Source: Actinocrispum wychmicini (GTDB lineage Bacteria > Actinomycetota > Actinomycetes > Mycobacteriales > Pseudonocardiaceae). From it: a stretch of DNA of 64,000 nucleotides. Location: positions 1,243,546-1,307,545 of the forward strand of contig NZ_SLWS01000001.1 in NCBI RefSeq assembly GCF_004345645.1. The letters run 5' to 3'. Shown in pieces: positions 19,000 to 29,199 of the stretch. Position 1 is the first letter of the stretch, and each line of letters starts with the position of its first letter. The position numbers were made by a program, and so were the translations under genes. The notes beneath the pieces were generated by a model that was not told the origin of the DNA, searched no databases, and saw only the letters and a list, made by a program, of their open reading frames with translations.

Positions 19000-19788
19000 G
19001 TGCTGACCGTTTCGACGGTGAACGTCAACGGCCTGCGCGCGGCCGCGCGCAAAGGCTTCCGGGAATGGCTCGCGTCAACGGCAGCGGACGTCGTGTGCCT
19101 ACAGGAGGTCCGCGCGGTCGAGGAGCAACTTCCCGAAGGAGTATCGGACGGCTGGTTCGCCACGTACGCGCACGGCCCGAAGGGACGCGCTGGTGTCGCC
19201 GTCTACACCCGCGCCGAGCCGTCGGCGGTCCGCGTCGGCTTCGGTACCGCCGAGTTCGAGGACAGCGGCCGGTACGTGGAGGTCACCCTCCCTGGGATCG
19301 TGATCGGCAGTGTGTACGTCCCCAGCGGCGACGTGGGCACCGAACGGCAGGAGGAGAAGAACCGGTTCATGGCCGCGTTCCTGCCGTATCTCGCCGAACT
19401 GAGCGAGAAGGCGTCGACCACCGGCAGCGAGGTGCTGGTCTGCGGCGACTGGAACATCGCCCACCGCGACCTGGATCTCAAGAACTGGCGCGGCAACCGC
19501 GGCCAGTCCGGCTGCCTGCCCGAGGAACGCGCCTGGCTCGACTCGATCTTCGCCGACCTCGGCTATGTCGACGTGGTCCGCGCCGAACACCCGGACGTCC
19601 CCGGTCCGTACACCTGGTGGAGCTACCGCGGCAAAGCCTTCGACCACGACACCGGCTGGCGGATCGACCTCCAGGTCGCCACCCCTGGCCTGGCCGCCCG
19701 CGCGACCACAGTGGACATCGAGCGGGCGGCGTCGTACGGCGAGCGCTGGTCCGACCACGCGCCGGTGACGATCACGTACTCCGACTGA
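19000..19788 (+). CDS. xthA: exodeoxyribonuclease III
   Basis: 262 residues, the normal length, beginning at GTG 19000 just after the lipoprotein gene. The enzyme is an AP endonuclease and 3'-5' exonuclease of base-excision repair. The catalytic framework is complete: NVNGLR with the first Asn, CLQEVR with the metal-binding Glu, GDWNIAHRDLDLKNW with Asp and Asn, and WSDHAP with the catalytic Asp-His pair at the C-terminus. The gene is convergent with metG, with only 3 nt between the two stops. Confidence 0.93.
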   Translation: MLTVSTVNVNGLRAAARKGFREWLASTAADVVCLQEVRAVEEQLPEGVSDGWFATYAHGPKGRAGVAVYTRAEPSAVRVGFGTAEFEDSGRYVEVTLPGIVIGSVYVPSGDVGTERQEEKNRFMAAFLPYLAELSEKASTTGSEVLVCGDWNIAHRDLDLKNWRGNRGQSGCLPEERAWLDSIFADLGYVDVVRAEHPDVPGPYTWWSYRGKAFDHDTGWRIDLQVATPGLAARATTVDIERAASYGERWSDHAPVTITYSD

Positions 19789-19791
19789 GGG

Positions 19792-21153
19792 CTATCCCAG
19801 TCGGGGGAACGCTTTGGGCTCGTTCAGGACTCGGGCCGCTCCGCCGGGGATGAACGCGGACAGTTCGTGCGCGATGCTCCGGCACGCGCCGCCCAGACCA
19901 CTGAGGACTTCCTCTCGTTCGGAACCCGCCAACTGCCAAGGCTTTGACGTCTCTATCACTCTGTTCGCGTCGTCGACGGCCGTGCTGATCGCGCCGGTGG
20001 CCGCGCGGAAGTCGAAGTCGGCCAACGCTTTGTCCACTTTGGTGGACAGGGCGATGTCGGGGCCGGTGGGGATGGTGCCGGCCAGGCCGCGGACCCGGTT
20101 GAAGAGGTTGCCCACACCGTTGGCGAGGTCCTTGTTGTAGCGGTCGACCAGTCTTTCCTCGGTGAAGTCCGTGTCGCCGACGCGGGCTGGGTCGGCGAGC
20201 AGCCACCAGCGGAGTGCGTCCGTGCCGTACTTCGTTGCGAGGTCCGCCGGGGTTGTGGTGGCGTTGCCGAGGGATTTGGAGATCTTGGTGCCGGCGACCG
20301 CCAGGTAGTCGTGCACGAAGATCGCGGTGGGCAACGGCAGTCCCGCGGACAGCAGCAGGGCCGGCCAGTACACGGCGTGGAACCGGATGATTCCCTTGCC
20401 GATCACGTGGGTTCGGGACGCCTGGTCCCACCAGCGCGTGAAGTCCTGGCCCTGCAGTGCCGTCACGTAGTTGGCCAGGGCGTCCCACCAGACGTAGACC
20501 ACTTGGGACTCGTCGCCCGGCACCGGGATGCCCCAGCCGCCGGACCGGGCCGCCGGGCGGGACACGCTGATGTCCGACAGTCCCGCGCGCACAAAGGAAA
20601 GCACCTCGTTGCGGCGGGCGGCCGGCTCGATCCGGATGTCGTTCTCCAGTGCTGACAGGATCCGCGACTCGTAGCGGGACAACCGGAAGAACCAGTTCTC
20701 CTCGGACACGACCTCCGGTGCGGTGCCGTGCTCCGGGCACACCGAGTCGGTCACGAACTGTTCACAACCTTGGCAGTACAGGCCCGAATAGGACTTTCGG
20801 TAGAAGTCGCCGCGGTCGGCCGACGCCTGCCACAGGCGCTCGACCCCGGAGGCGTGCCGGGCGTCGAAACCTGTTCGGATGAAGTCGTCGTAGGAGACGT
20901 CGAGGGGTTCGCGAAGTGCGGCGAACCGTTCGGTGTTCGCCGCGACGAACGTGCGCACGTCGACGCCTGCCGCTCGGGCCGCTGTCACGTTCTTGTGGGC
21001 GTTGTCGTCCGTGCCGGTGAGGAACCGGACATTCGCGCCGCGCAGGCGCTGATGTCGGGCGAGCACGTCGGCCTGGACCAACTCCAGGGCGTGACCGAGG
21101 TGAGGTTCGGCGTTGACGTAGGGAATGGCCGTGGTGACGTAGAAGTTCCGCAC
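19792..21153 (-). CDS. metG: methionyl-tRNA synthetase, short form
   Basis: 453 residues from GTG 21153 (GGAGG 5 nt upstream). The Rossmann fold carries HLGH (18-21) and the KMSKS loop appears as KISKS. A single zinc knuckle of the C-x2-C-x8-C-x2-H type lies near residues 128-143. The anticodon-binding helical domain is present, but there is no C-terminal tRNA-binding extension, and the chain is shorter than typical actinobacterial MetRS (about 515-600). It may be a second MetRS, but the rest of the genome is not visible. It has a 130-nt leader with a Met-rich mini-ORF and two hairpins, suggesting induction when Met-tRNA is uncharged. Confidence 0.95.
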   Translation of the reverse strand: MRNFYVTTAIPYVNAEPHLGHALELVQADVLARHQRLRGANVRFLTGTDDNAHKNVTAARAAGVDVRTFVAANTERFAALREPLDVSYDDFIRTGFDARHASGVERLWQASADRGDFYRKSYSGLYCQGCEQFVTDSVCPEHGTAPEVVSEENWFFRLSRYESRILSALENDIRIEPAARRNEVLSFVRAGLSDISVSRPAARSGGWGIPVPGDESQVVYVWWDALANYVTALQGQDFTRWWDQASRTHVIGKGIIRFHAVYWPALLLSAGLPLPTAIFVHDYLAVAGTKISKSLGNATTTPADLATKYGTDALRWWLLADPARVGDTDFTEERLVDRYNKDLANGVGNLFNRVRGLAGTIPTGPDIALSTKVDKALADFDFRAATGAISTAVDDANRVIETSKPWQLAGSEREEVLSGLGGACRSIAHELSAFIPGGAARVLNEPKAFPRLG

Positions 21154-21158
21154 AGTGA

Positions 21159-21214
21159 CCTCCGGGTGGACGGACCGGCCGCCCGGAGTCGGTACCCGGT
21201 GGCGACCGGGTACC
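21159..21214 (-). promoter_or_regulatory. hairpin pair in metG leader (candidate attenuator)
   Basis: On the minus strand, nine nt after the mini-ORF stop, GGTACCCGGT pairs perfectly with ACCGGGTACC around a 4-nt loop (21214-21191). A second stem, CCGGGCGG/CCACCCGG with one mismatch (21186-21162), touches the GGAGG ribosome site (21163-21159). Neither has a T-run, so block could be at transcription or at translation initiation. CCGGG within the mini-ORF can alternatively pair with CCCGG of the first stem, giving a possible antiterminator. Confidence 0.55.
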
Positions 21215-21223
21215 TGGTTGCGA

Positions 21224-21283
21224 TCAGCGCATGCCTGAGGACCCCGGGAAGGGGGCCATCATCGACCGCGCGTTGTTCCGCAT
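21224..21283 (-). CDS. Met-rich leader peptide of metG
   Basis: A 19-codon ORF, MRNNARSMMAPFPGSSGMR, ending in TGA 9 nt before the first leader hairpin. Three of the 18 non-initiating codons are Met: a tandem ATG-ATG and one two codons before the stop. That is far above the usual Met frequency of about 2%, and the last one is placed so that a stalled ribosome would cover the hairpin region. The ATG lies 7 nt after a perfect TATAAT, so the transcript is probably leaderless. It is in a different frame from metG and is not an N-terminal extension. Confidence 0.6.
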   Translation of the reverse strand: MRNNARSMMAPFPGSSGMR

Positions 21284-21290
21284 GGGTTTG

Positions 21291-21296
21291 ATTATA
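21291..21296 (-). promoter_or_regulatory. -10 element of metG leader transcript
   Basis: A perfect TATAAT on the minus strand, rare in DNA of this composition. No good -35 hexamer is seen at 16-18 nt. The spacing (7 nt) to the leader ATG predicts transcription starting at or next to the AUG. On the plus strand TTGATT (21288-21293), N17 and GAATAT (21311-21316) form a plausible overlapping fbiC promoter. Confidence 0.5.
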
Positions 21297-21352
21297 CTGA
21301 TCACACCAGGGAATATCTCGCTTGAGAACTCTTGGTCGCCTAGGCTAATTCG

Positions 21353-23884
<2,532 letters not shown>

Positions 23885-24100
23885 CGCAGGTAACCGCCTT
23901 GCGTCCGGCACGGCGGGTTCTTGATCGACACCCCGGCGCACCCTCTGCTCGAACGGGCGATAACCTGCGACACCGCAAGAGGGTGTGTCGGGGAAAGTCT
24001 CGATACTTGACACACTCGGTAGCTTTTTCTCGGCTCGGTAGCAACCGTGTCCCTCGATCGGGGGGCGCCAGGTCGGTCGTGTGTCGCAGGAGGCGAACCA

Positions 24101-24406
24101 GTGCGTAACCGGGTGGCTGGCCGCAGGACCCGTTCGCTGGTGAAGAAGATGATGGCCGTCGCCGGCCTCATGCTCGTGGTGACCGCCCACGCCGCCGCGG
24201 CGGCCCAGAACGGCGGCATCGACAGCAACATGTCCACCACCATCGCCGGCCCGGTCGGCATCACCGCCGCCGCGCTCGGCATGATCGGGCTGCTGCTCGG
24301 TCTTTGGCGGTTCGTCCGCAAGTCGGCCAAGGCTCGCTTGGCCGCCCGAATCCAGGCAGTGGAGCCGCAGCAGCCCGCTCCGGTCGGGGCTTCTCAGGGC
24401 GCCTGA
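24101..24406 (+). CDS. small exported or membrane protein
   Basis: 101 residues from GTG 24101, chosen for CAGGAGG 7 nt upstream. A basic N-terminus is followed by a hydrophobic segment ending in AHAAAAAQN, which could be a cleavable signal. A second hydrophobic stretch, TAAALGMIGLLLGLWRF (about 60-76), is followed by a positively charged tail, so the C-terminus should be cytoplasmic. The final residues are rich in Pro, Gln and Ala. I do not recognise the family. It follows fbiC by 216 nt and precedes the HigBA-type remnant. Confidence 0.6.
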   Translation: MRNRVAGRRTRSLVKKMMAVAGLMLVVTAHAAAAAQNGGIDSNMSTTIAGPVGITAAALGMIGLLLGLWRFVRKSAKARLAARIQAVEPQQPAPVGASQGA

Positions 24407-24492
24407 CACACTTCGGCTCTCAATACGAAGGACTTGCCCAGCCTGTCGCTTACATAGAGTGCACCCTGGCTACGGGCTGTAGTGTTCTCGCT

Positions 24493-24508
24493 ATAGCATC
24501 TAAGCTAT
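24493..24508. promoter_or_regulatory. inverted repeat over the toxin-remnant start (candidate XRE operator)
   Basis: ATAGC-N6-GCTAT lies on the start codon of the truncated toxin (ATG 24507), within an A/T-rich patch that also provides a TATAGC -10-like hexamer. Autorepression by the XRE antitoxin encoded downstream is the simplest reading. Confidence 0.45.
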
Positions 24509-24695
24509 GGGGCGATTCTGGTTGGGCGACAAGCCGAGGAGAATCAGCTACTGGATCGCCTCAGGCAGGCGGATCATCCTGCTGACGGTGTGGCGCAAGA
24601 CGAAGATGCGTGAGTCCGCGGAGATTGAGCGGGCTCGCCGAGCGATGCGATGGTGTCAGGAAGAGCGGCACACCGTGGACGAGGAGATGTCGTGA
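24507..24695 (+). pseudogene. HigB/RelE-like toxin, N-terminally truncated
   Basis: 62 residues. LGDKPRRISYWIASGRRIIL followed by LTVWRKTKM and an ESAEIERARRA helix matches the C-terminal half of HigB-type (phage Gp49-like) mRNA interferases, which are normally about 110-120 residues. The first ~50 residues are missing. A TAA two codons upstream closes the frame and no matching sequence occurs in other frames, because the previous gene occupies that space. The stop overlaps the antitoxin start (GTGA), as in an intact toxin-antitoxin operon. The toxin is probably inactive. A genuine short variant cannot be excluded. Confidence 0.65.
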
Positions 24696-24979
24696 CCGAG
24701 CGGACCTCTTGGAGCGAGCTGCGCGACGAACTCGGTGTTGACCGTGCTCATCCTTCTTACGACGCCGCGCGTATCGCATTCGAACTCGGTGTCGAGGTAC
24801 GGACGCTCCGGGAAGAGCGAGGGTGGTCGCAGACCGAGTTGGCAACACGGGCCGGGATGACGCAGTCGGCGATGGCACGGTTCGAGGCCGGCGGCACTGT
24901 GCCGACCCTACCGGTGCTCGAACGAATCGCCGGCGCGCTGGGGATGCGTCTCGCGGTCGAACTGAGGCCGGCTTCCTGA
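24692..24979 (+). CDS. XRE-family antitoxin (HigA-like)
   Basis: 95 residues starting at GTG 24692, overlapping the toxin stop. The helix-turn-helix is LREERGWSQTELATRAGMTQ followed by SAMARFEAGGTVPTLPVLERIA (residues ~37-78), a standard Cro/C1 type. The first ~30 residues form the antitoxin segment that would bind the toxin. In HigBA systems of this order the antitoxin represses the operon and neutralises HigB. Here its partner looks truncated, so it may survive only as a regulator. Confidence 0.85.
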   Translation: MTERTSWSELRDELGVDRAHPSYDAARIAFELGVEVRTLREERGWSQTELATRAGMTQSAMARFEAGGTVPTLPVLERIAGALGMRLAVELRPAS

Positions 24980-25024
24980 CCTGCTTGTTCTGCGGGACTC
25001 GTCGTTTGCCAGTACCTTCGTTCG

Positions 25025-25921
25025 GTGGCTGGGAAGGTGCGGGAGCTTCGGGACAGGTGGGCTTGGTTCGATCATTTGCTGCGGGCCAATGAGGCGTTCG
25101 CCGAGCGGTACGGCAACCAGTTCGCTGCGGCCATCACGTACTTCAGTGTGTTGTCGCTGTTTCCGTTGTTGATGATCGCTTTCTCGGTCGCCGGGTTTGT
25201 GCTGTCCGCTCAGCCCGAGTTGTTGAACCAGCTCAAGGACGGCATCAGCCGGGCGGTTCCCGGGTCGCTCGGGGGCACGATCAACGACATTGTCACCGCC
25301 GCGCTGAACTCCAAGGGGGCAGTGGGGATTCTAGGGCTGGTCGCCGCTCTGTACTCGGGCATCGGGTGGATGAGCAACTTGCGGGACGCGTTGACCGCGC
25401 AGTGGGGGCACGAACGCAGGCCGACTCCGCTGTTGTCCACCACGCTCAAGGACTTCTTGGCGTTGTTGGGGTTGGGTGGGGCATTGGTGGTGTCGTTCGG
25501 GCTCACGGCCGCTGGGACCGGGTTGGGCAACCTGCTGCTGCGGCTCGTCGGTTTGGCGGGGGTCGGGTGGGCGCGGTTCCTTTTGTTCGTCGCCACTTTG
25601 GTGTTGTCGGTCGCGGCGAACTGGTTGGTGTTCTTGTGGGTTCTCACGCGGTTGCCGAGGGCGAAGGTTGTTGTCCGCAGCGCGGTGCGGGGTGCGGTGG
25701 CGGCCGCGGTCGGGTTCGAGATCCTCAAGCAGCTCGGCGCGATCTACCTCAGTGGTGTCACCAGTTCGCCCACGGGCGCGTTGTTCGGGCCGGTGATCGG
25801 GTTGCTGGTGTTCGCGAACCTGGTTGCCCGGTTCCTGTTGTGGATCACCGCGTGGACGGCGACCGCTAGCGAATCGGGGGCAGCTGGATCGTCTGCTCCG
25901 CGTCACTTGGCTCCGGGATAG
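25025..25921 (+). CDS. YihY/BrkB-family membrane protein
   Basis: 298 residues from GTG 25025. After a cytoplasmic start, RYGNQFAAAITYFSVLSLFPLLMI marks the first membrane segment and is diagnostic for the YihY/UPF0761 family. About six segments follow, with YSGIGWMSNLRDALTAQWG between segments 2 and 3 and a conserved SPTGALFGPVIGLLVFANL near the end. The family was named RNase BN by mistake and is now considered a putative transporter or envelope protein of unknown function. Its last 56 bases run antisense to the end of the DD-carboxypeptidase gene. Confidence 0.9.
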   Translation: MAGKVRELRDRWAWFDHLLRANEAFAERYGNQFAAAITYFSVLSLFPLLMIAFSVAGFVLSAQPELLNQLKDGISRAVPGSLGGTINDIVTAALNSKGAVGILGLVAALYSGIGWMSNLRDALTAQWGHERRPTPLLSTTLKDFLALLGLGGALVVSFGLTAAGTGLGNLLLRLVGLAGVGWARFLLFVATLVLSVAANWLVFLWVLTRLPRAKVVVRSAVRGAVAAAVGFEILKQLGAIYLSGVTSSPTGALFGPVIGLLVFANLVARFLLWITAWTATASESGAAGSSAPRHLAPG

Positions 25922-27155
25922 CCGGGCGGGCGTAGCGTCGGCGGATCCGCCAGATCGCGAACGCGAGCACGGCCACGGCCGACACGGAGATCGCGATCGT
26001 GGGCAGCGCGCCTTGGTTGTTGGCGATCGCTTTGCCGCCTTGCGCTGTCCCCGCCGGCGATCCGCCCGCTTGGGCGCTGACCGAGCCGGCGCCGCTCGAC
26101 GGCGGCGCGCCCACTGGTTGGGGGCCGGTGAGTTGGCCGACCGCGTCGGCTTTGTTGGTCTTGTACAGGTCGAAGGCCCAGGTGAACAGGTGCCCGCCCT
26201 GCTCGGCCATGAGCACGGGGTGCTGTTCGCCGCGCATCAGGACCACCAGCAGCCGGTGGCCGCCCTGTTCGGCGCCGCCGAGGTACGTGTGCCGGGCGTC
26301 GTCGGTGAAACCCGTCTTGCCGCCGAGGAAGCCGGGATACGTGCCGAGCAGGCGGTTGTCGTTGTTGACCTTGAAGCCGGGTTTGCCGCCGTAGCCGGGC
26401 ATGTCCATCTGTTTGGTGGCCACGGCCTGGGCGAACAGCGGGTGCTTCATCGCCTCCTTGTAGAACACCGCCAGGTCGAACGAGGACGTCATCATGCCCG
26501 GCCCGTCCAGTCCGGACGGCGTCGCGACCTGGGTGTCCAGCGCGCCCAACGACTTGGCTTTGGCGTTCATCTTCGCGACCGCCTGGTCGACGCCGCCGAG
26601 CTGCATGGCCAACGCGTGCGCGCAGTCGTTGCCTGAGCGCATGAGCAGCGAGAAGAACAGCTGCTGGTTGGTGTACTGGCCGCCTGGGCCGATGCCCACG
26701 CGGGTGCCGTCCTGGTTGGCGTCGTCCGTGGTGCCTGTCACGACCGTGTCCATTTTCAGCTCGTCCATCACGACGAGCGACAGCAGCACCTTGATCAGCG
26801 AGGCCGGCCGTTCCCGGGCGTGTGGGTCCTTCGCGCCGAGGATCTGGCCGCTGTCCAGGTCGGCCACCACCCACGACACGGTGGTGACGTCCTTGGGCGG
26901 CTCGGGCGCGCCCGGCGGCACGGTGATCCCGCACGACGCCATCTTCGGGCCGCCGGCCGGGGTGTCCGGCAACGGCAGCGGTCCGGGCGACGACTGGCCG
27001 GGCTTGGGGTTCTCGGACGTGTCGACCGGCTTGGGTGGCGCCGCCTTGTCCTGGCACGCCGCGTCCGGCTGCGCTGCCGCGGCGAGGCTCGTCGACAGCG
27101 CGAGGCACAGCACAGCGAGCAGGACGGCGACGACTCGCCTTGAGGTCAGGACCAC
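25866..27155 (-). CDS. D-alanyl-D-alanine carboxypeptidase (S11), active form
   Basis: 429 residues. A signal peptide (1-28) leads to a proline-rich stretch and the penicillin-binding domain. All three catalytic motifs are intact: SxxK as S119-L-I-K122, SxN as S174-G-N176, and KTG in GGKTGFT. A C-terminal membrane segment (LPTIAISVSAVAVLAFAIW) and a short basic tail anchor it with the active site outside. The enzyme should trim the terminal D-Ala of peptidoglycan pentapeptides. The neighbouring paralogue 33 nt upstream on the same strand has lost these motifs. Confidence 0.92.
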   Translation of the reverse strand: MVLTSRRVVAVLLAVLCLALSTSLAAAAQPDAACQDKAAPPKPVDTSENPKPGQSSPGPLPLPDTPAGGPKMASCGITVPPGAPEPPKDVTTVSWVVADLDSGQILGAKDPHARERPASLIKVLLSLVVMDELKMDTVVTGTTDDANQDGTRVGIGPGGQYTNQQLFFSLLMRSGNDCAHALAMQLGGVDQAVAKMNAKAKSLGALDTQVATPSGLDGPGMMTSSFDLAVFYKEAMKHPLFAQAVATKQMDMPGYGGKPGFKVNNDNRLLGTYPGFLGGKTGFTDDARHTYLGGAEQGGHRLLVVLMRGEQHPVLMAEQGGHLFTWAFDLYKTNKADAVGQLTGPQPVGAPPSSGAGSVSAQAGGSPAGTAQGGKAIANNQGALPTIAISVSAVAVLAFAIWRIRRRYARPAIPEPSDAEQTIQLPPIR

Positions 27156-27188
27156 CGACCCAGGTTAGGGTGTAAGCCGTTGGTCAAG

Positions 27189-28541
27189 TCAACGGGCCCG
27201 TTGCGTGCGAAGGCGCCTGGCCCGGGCCATTTTCCGGCGGACGGTCATCAGCATGGCCAGCAGGACCACGACCCCGGCGAGGATGGTGACCGGCAGGCCG
27301 AAGTTGCCGAACGCGGACCGCTGCAGGTCGCCCTGGCCGGGCTGGGCCTCGTTGTCGTCCTTGTCGGCGCTGTTGACCACGCTGGTCTCGCGGGTGGCCT
27401 TGGGCGGGTCGCTCAGCCCGCTGAGCTTGCCGACCGGCTGGACCTTGGCGTTGACCAGGTCGAAGCCGTAGTCCAGGAGCGCCTCCACCTGGTCCATCGG
27501 CGGCTTCTCCGACCGCATGACGGACACGACGACGTGCCGGCCGTTGCGCTCGGCGCTGCCCACGAAGGTGCTCTTGGCCGCGGTGGTCAACCCGGACTTG
27601 CCGCCGGTCATGCCCTTGTAGTCGTCGAGCAGCTTGTAGTTGTCGTTGGTCCGGCTGATCCCGGTCTTGCGGTTGCCCTGCGGGGTGATGGTGACCTTGC
27701 CCGCGCCGGTCGCGTCGGCGAACTCGGGGATACGCATGGCCTCCCGGTAGATGGTCGCCATGTCGTACGCGGACGTGCTCATCCCCGGCTGGTCCGTGCC
27801 GTTCGGGTTGACCGCGCGAGTGTCGTCCGCCTTGAGGTCGGCGGCCAGCGCGTTCATTTTCTTCACGGCCTCGTCGGCGCCGCCAAGCGCCCGGGAGATG
27901 GCGCTGGCCACGTCCGACGCGGAGGTGACGATCAGCGCCCGGATCAGGTCGTGCGCGGTGTACTTGCCGTCCGCGACCAGGCCGACCTTGGACAGCTTGG
28001 CGAGCGTGTCCTCCTTGGTGGCCACGATGATCCCGTTCGGGTCCAGGTCCCGCAGCGCGACCATGGCCAGCAGGACCTTGATCGTGCCGGCCGGCCGCTG
28101 CCGGGCGTGCGGCGCGTACGCGGCGAGGATGTCGCCGCTGTCCTGGTCGGCGATCACCCAGGCCGCGGAGTTGAGGTTGCCCGGCGGCAGCGTGGCGTTG
28201 CTGGGCAGCACGGCCCCGCAGTCGCCCATCCGGTCACCGCCGACCGGTTCGCTGGGCACGTCCAGCTGTGCCATGGGGTCGCCGTCGCCCTCGTCGGGCA
28301 CCTGCGGCGGTGCCACCTGGGACGGGCACACGGCCGGCGGCGGGGGCTTCGACGCGCTGGACGACGAGCTCTTGCCAGCGCTCTTGGACGAGTTGGCCGA
28401 GGAGCTGCCGCTGCCGCTGGCGGGCGGTTGCCGCGAGTCGGACGGCGCGGCGGTCGCCGTCGGGACGGCGAACGTGACGGCGGCGACGACACTGAGGCAG
28501 AGGGTCAGTACGCGGGCCGGTTGCCGATCTCGTTCGGGCAC
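27189..28541 (-). CDS. DD-carboxypeptidase homologue without catalytic residues
   Basis: 450 residues with the layout of its neighbour: signal peptide, a long Ser/Pro linker (33-100), S11 fold and a C-terminal membrane segment (PVTILAGVVVLLAMLMTV). The catalytic motifs are altered at every point: SxxK is G152-T-I-K155, SxN is S207-A-S209, and KTG is KSG in GGKSGLT. The surrounding sequence (RPAxxIKVLL, NDNxxLLxxYxGxxGGKxG) is well kept, so the fold appears under selection. The protein is probably a pseudoenzyme with a binding or scaffold role. It is the upstream member of the pair. Confidence 0.9.
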   Translation of the reverse strand: MPERDRQPARVLTLCLSVVAAVTFAVPTATAAPSDSRQPPASGSGSSSANSSKSAGKSSSSSASKPPPPAVCPSQVAPPQVPDEGDGDPMAQLDVPSEPVGGDRMGDCGAVLPSNATLPPGNLNSAAWVIADQDSGDILAAYAPHARQRPAGTIKVLLAMVALRDLDPNGIIVATKEDTLAKLSKVGLVADGKYTAHDLIRALIVTSASDVASAISRALGGADEAVKKMNALAADLKADDTRAVNPNGTDQPGMSTSAYDMATIYREAMRIPEFADATGAGKVTITPQGNRKTGISRTNDNYKLLDDYKGMTGGKSGLTTAAKSTFVGSAERNGRHVVVSVMRSEKPPMDQVEALLDYGFDLVNAKVQPVGKLSGLSDPPKATRETSVVNSADKDDNEAQPGQGDLQRSAFGNFGLPVTILAGVVVLLAMLMTVRRKMARARRLRTQRAR

Positions 28542-28690
28542 CCCTGCAGGCTAGTCACTCGATCGTGATGTGACACGACGGCCCCGTGCACCGGGGTGCC
28601 GGGTGACCGGGTAAAGCGTGGGCGAATAATGCCGGTCTGGCTGTTTTCGACCGCTGCCCACCACCCTGTAGGACAAGGAGACCGACCGAC

Positions 28691-29038
28691 GTGGACTTCG
28701 TCCGGCACCTGCTGATCTTCCTCCACCTGCTGGGCATGGCCATGCTGCTCGGCACGTTCATGCTGCAGCTCAGGGCGGGCAAGGACGCACCGCTGAACAA
28801 GGGCTGGCTGCACGGCGCGGCCCTGCAGCTGGTGACCGGCGTCGCGCTGATGCTTCTCGCGCCGCTCACGCACCAGGACTACAACCAGATCAAGCTCGGC
28901 GTCAAGCTGCTGGTGCTGATCGTCATCGGCGTGCTCGCGGTGATGAACGTCAGCAGGGAGCGGGCGCCCAAGTGGCTCGGTCCGACCCTCGGTGGCCTGG
29001 TCGTCCTGAACGTGGGGCTCGCGGTTTTCTGGTCCTGA
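28691..29038 (+). CDS. small four-helix membrane protein
   Basis: 115 residues from GTG 28691 with AAGGAGA 8 nt upstream. Four hydrophobic segments are evident: VRHLLIFLHLLGMAMLLGTFML, WLHGAALQLVTGVALMLL, LGVKLLVLIVIGVLAVM and LGGLVVLNVGLAVFW. The histidines in segments 1 and 2 (LHLLG, LHGAAL) are the kind seen in small heme or metal membrane proteins, but this is only a resemblance. I cannot name the family. It is divergent from the degenerate carboxypeptidase gene. Confidence 0.65.
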   Translation: MDFVRHLLIFLHLLGMAMLLGTFMLQLRAGKDAPLNKGWLHGAALQLVTGVALMLLAPLTHQDYNQIKLGVKLLVLIVIGVLAVMNVSRERAPKWLGPTLGGLVVLNVGLAVFWS

Positions 29039-29199
29039 CCCGGATGTCCGGCACCCGGCCGACCTGGCAATACATGCACGGATATAGATGACCCTACCTA
29101 TGGCGGATTTCACCCTTTCGAATTACTTCGTACTGTCAGCCCGGTTTGTCTGCAGCCGGAGAGTGCGTGCTCCCCGGCAGCGAGTGCACGGGAGGGCAA

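Noticed and set aside
21154..21290. T-box riboswitch for metG
   Set aside because: The leader has GGTACCCGG but not the TGGNACCGCG T-box sequence, and at about 130 nt it lacks room for the Stem I specifier loop. The Met-rich ORF explains the leader better.
24400..25000. Mobile element or genomic island around the HigBA remnant
   Set aside because: There is no transposase, integrase or flanking repeat, and base composition is only slightly more A/T-rich at the operator.
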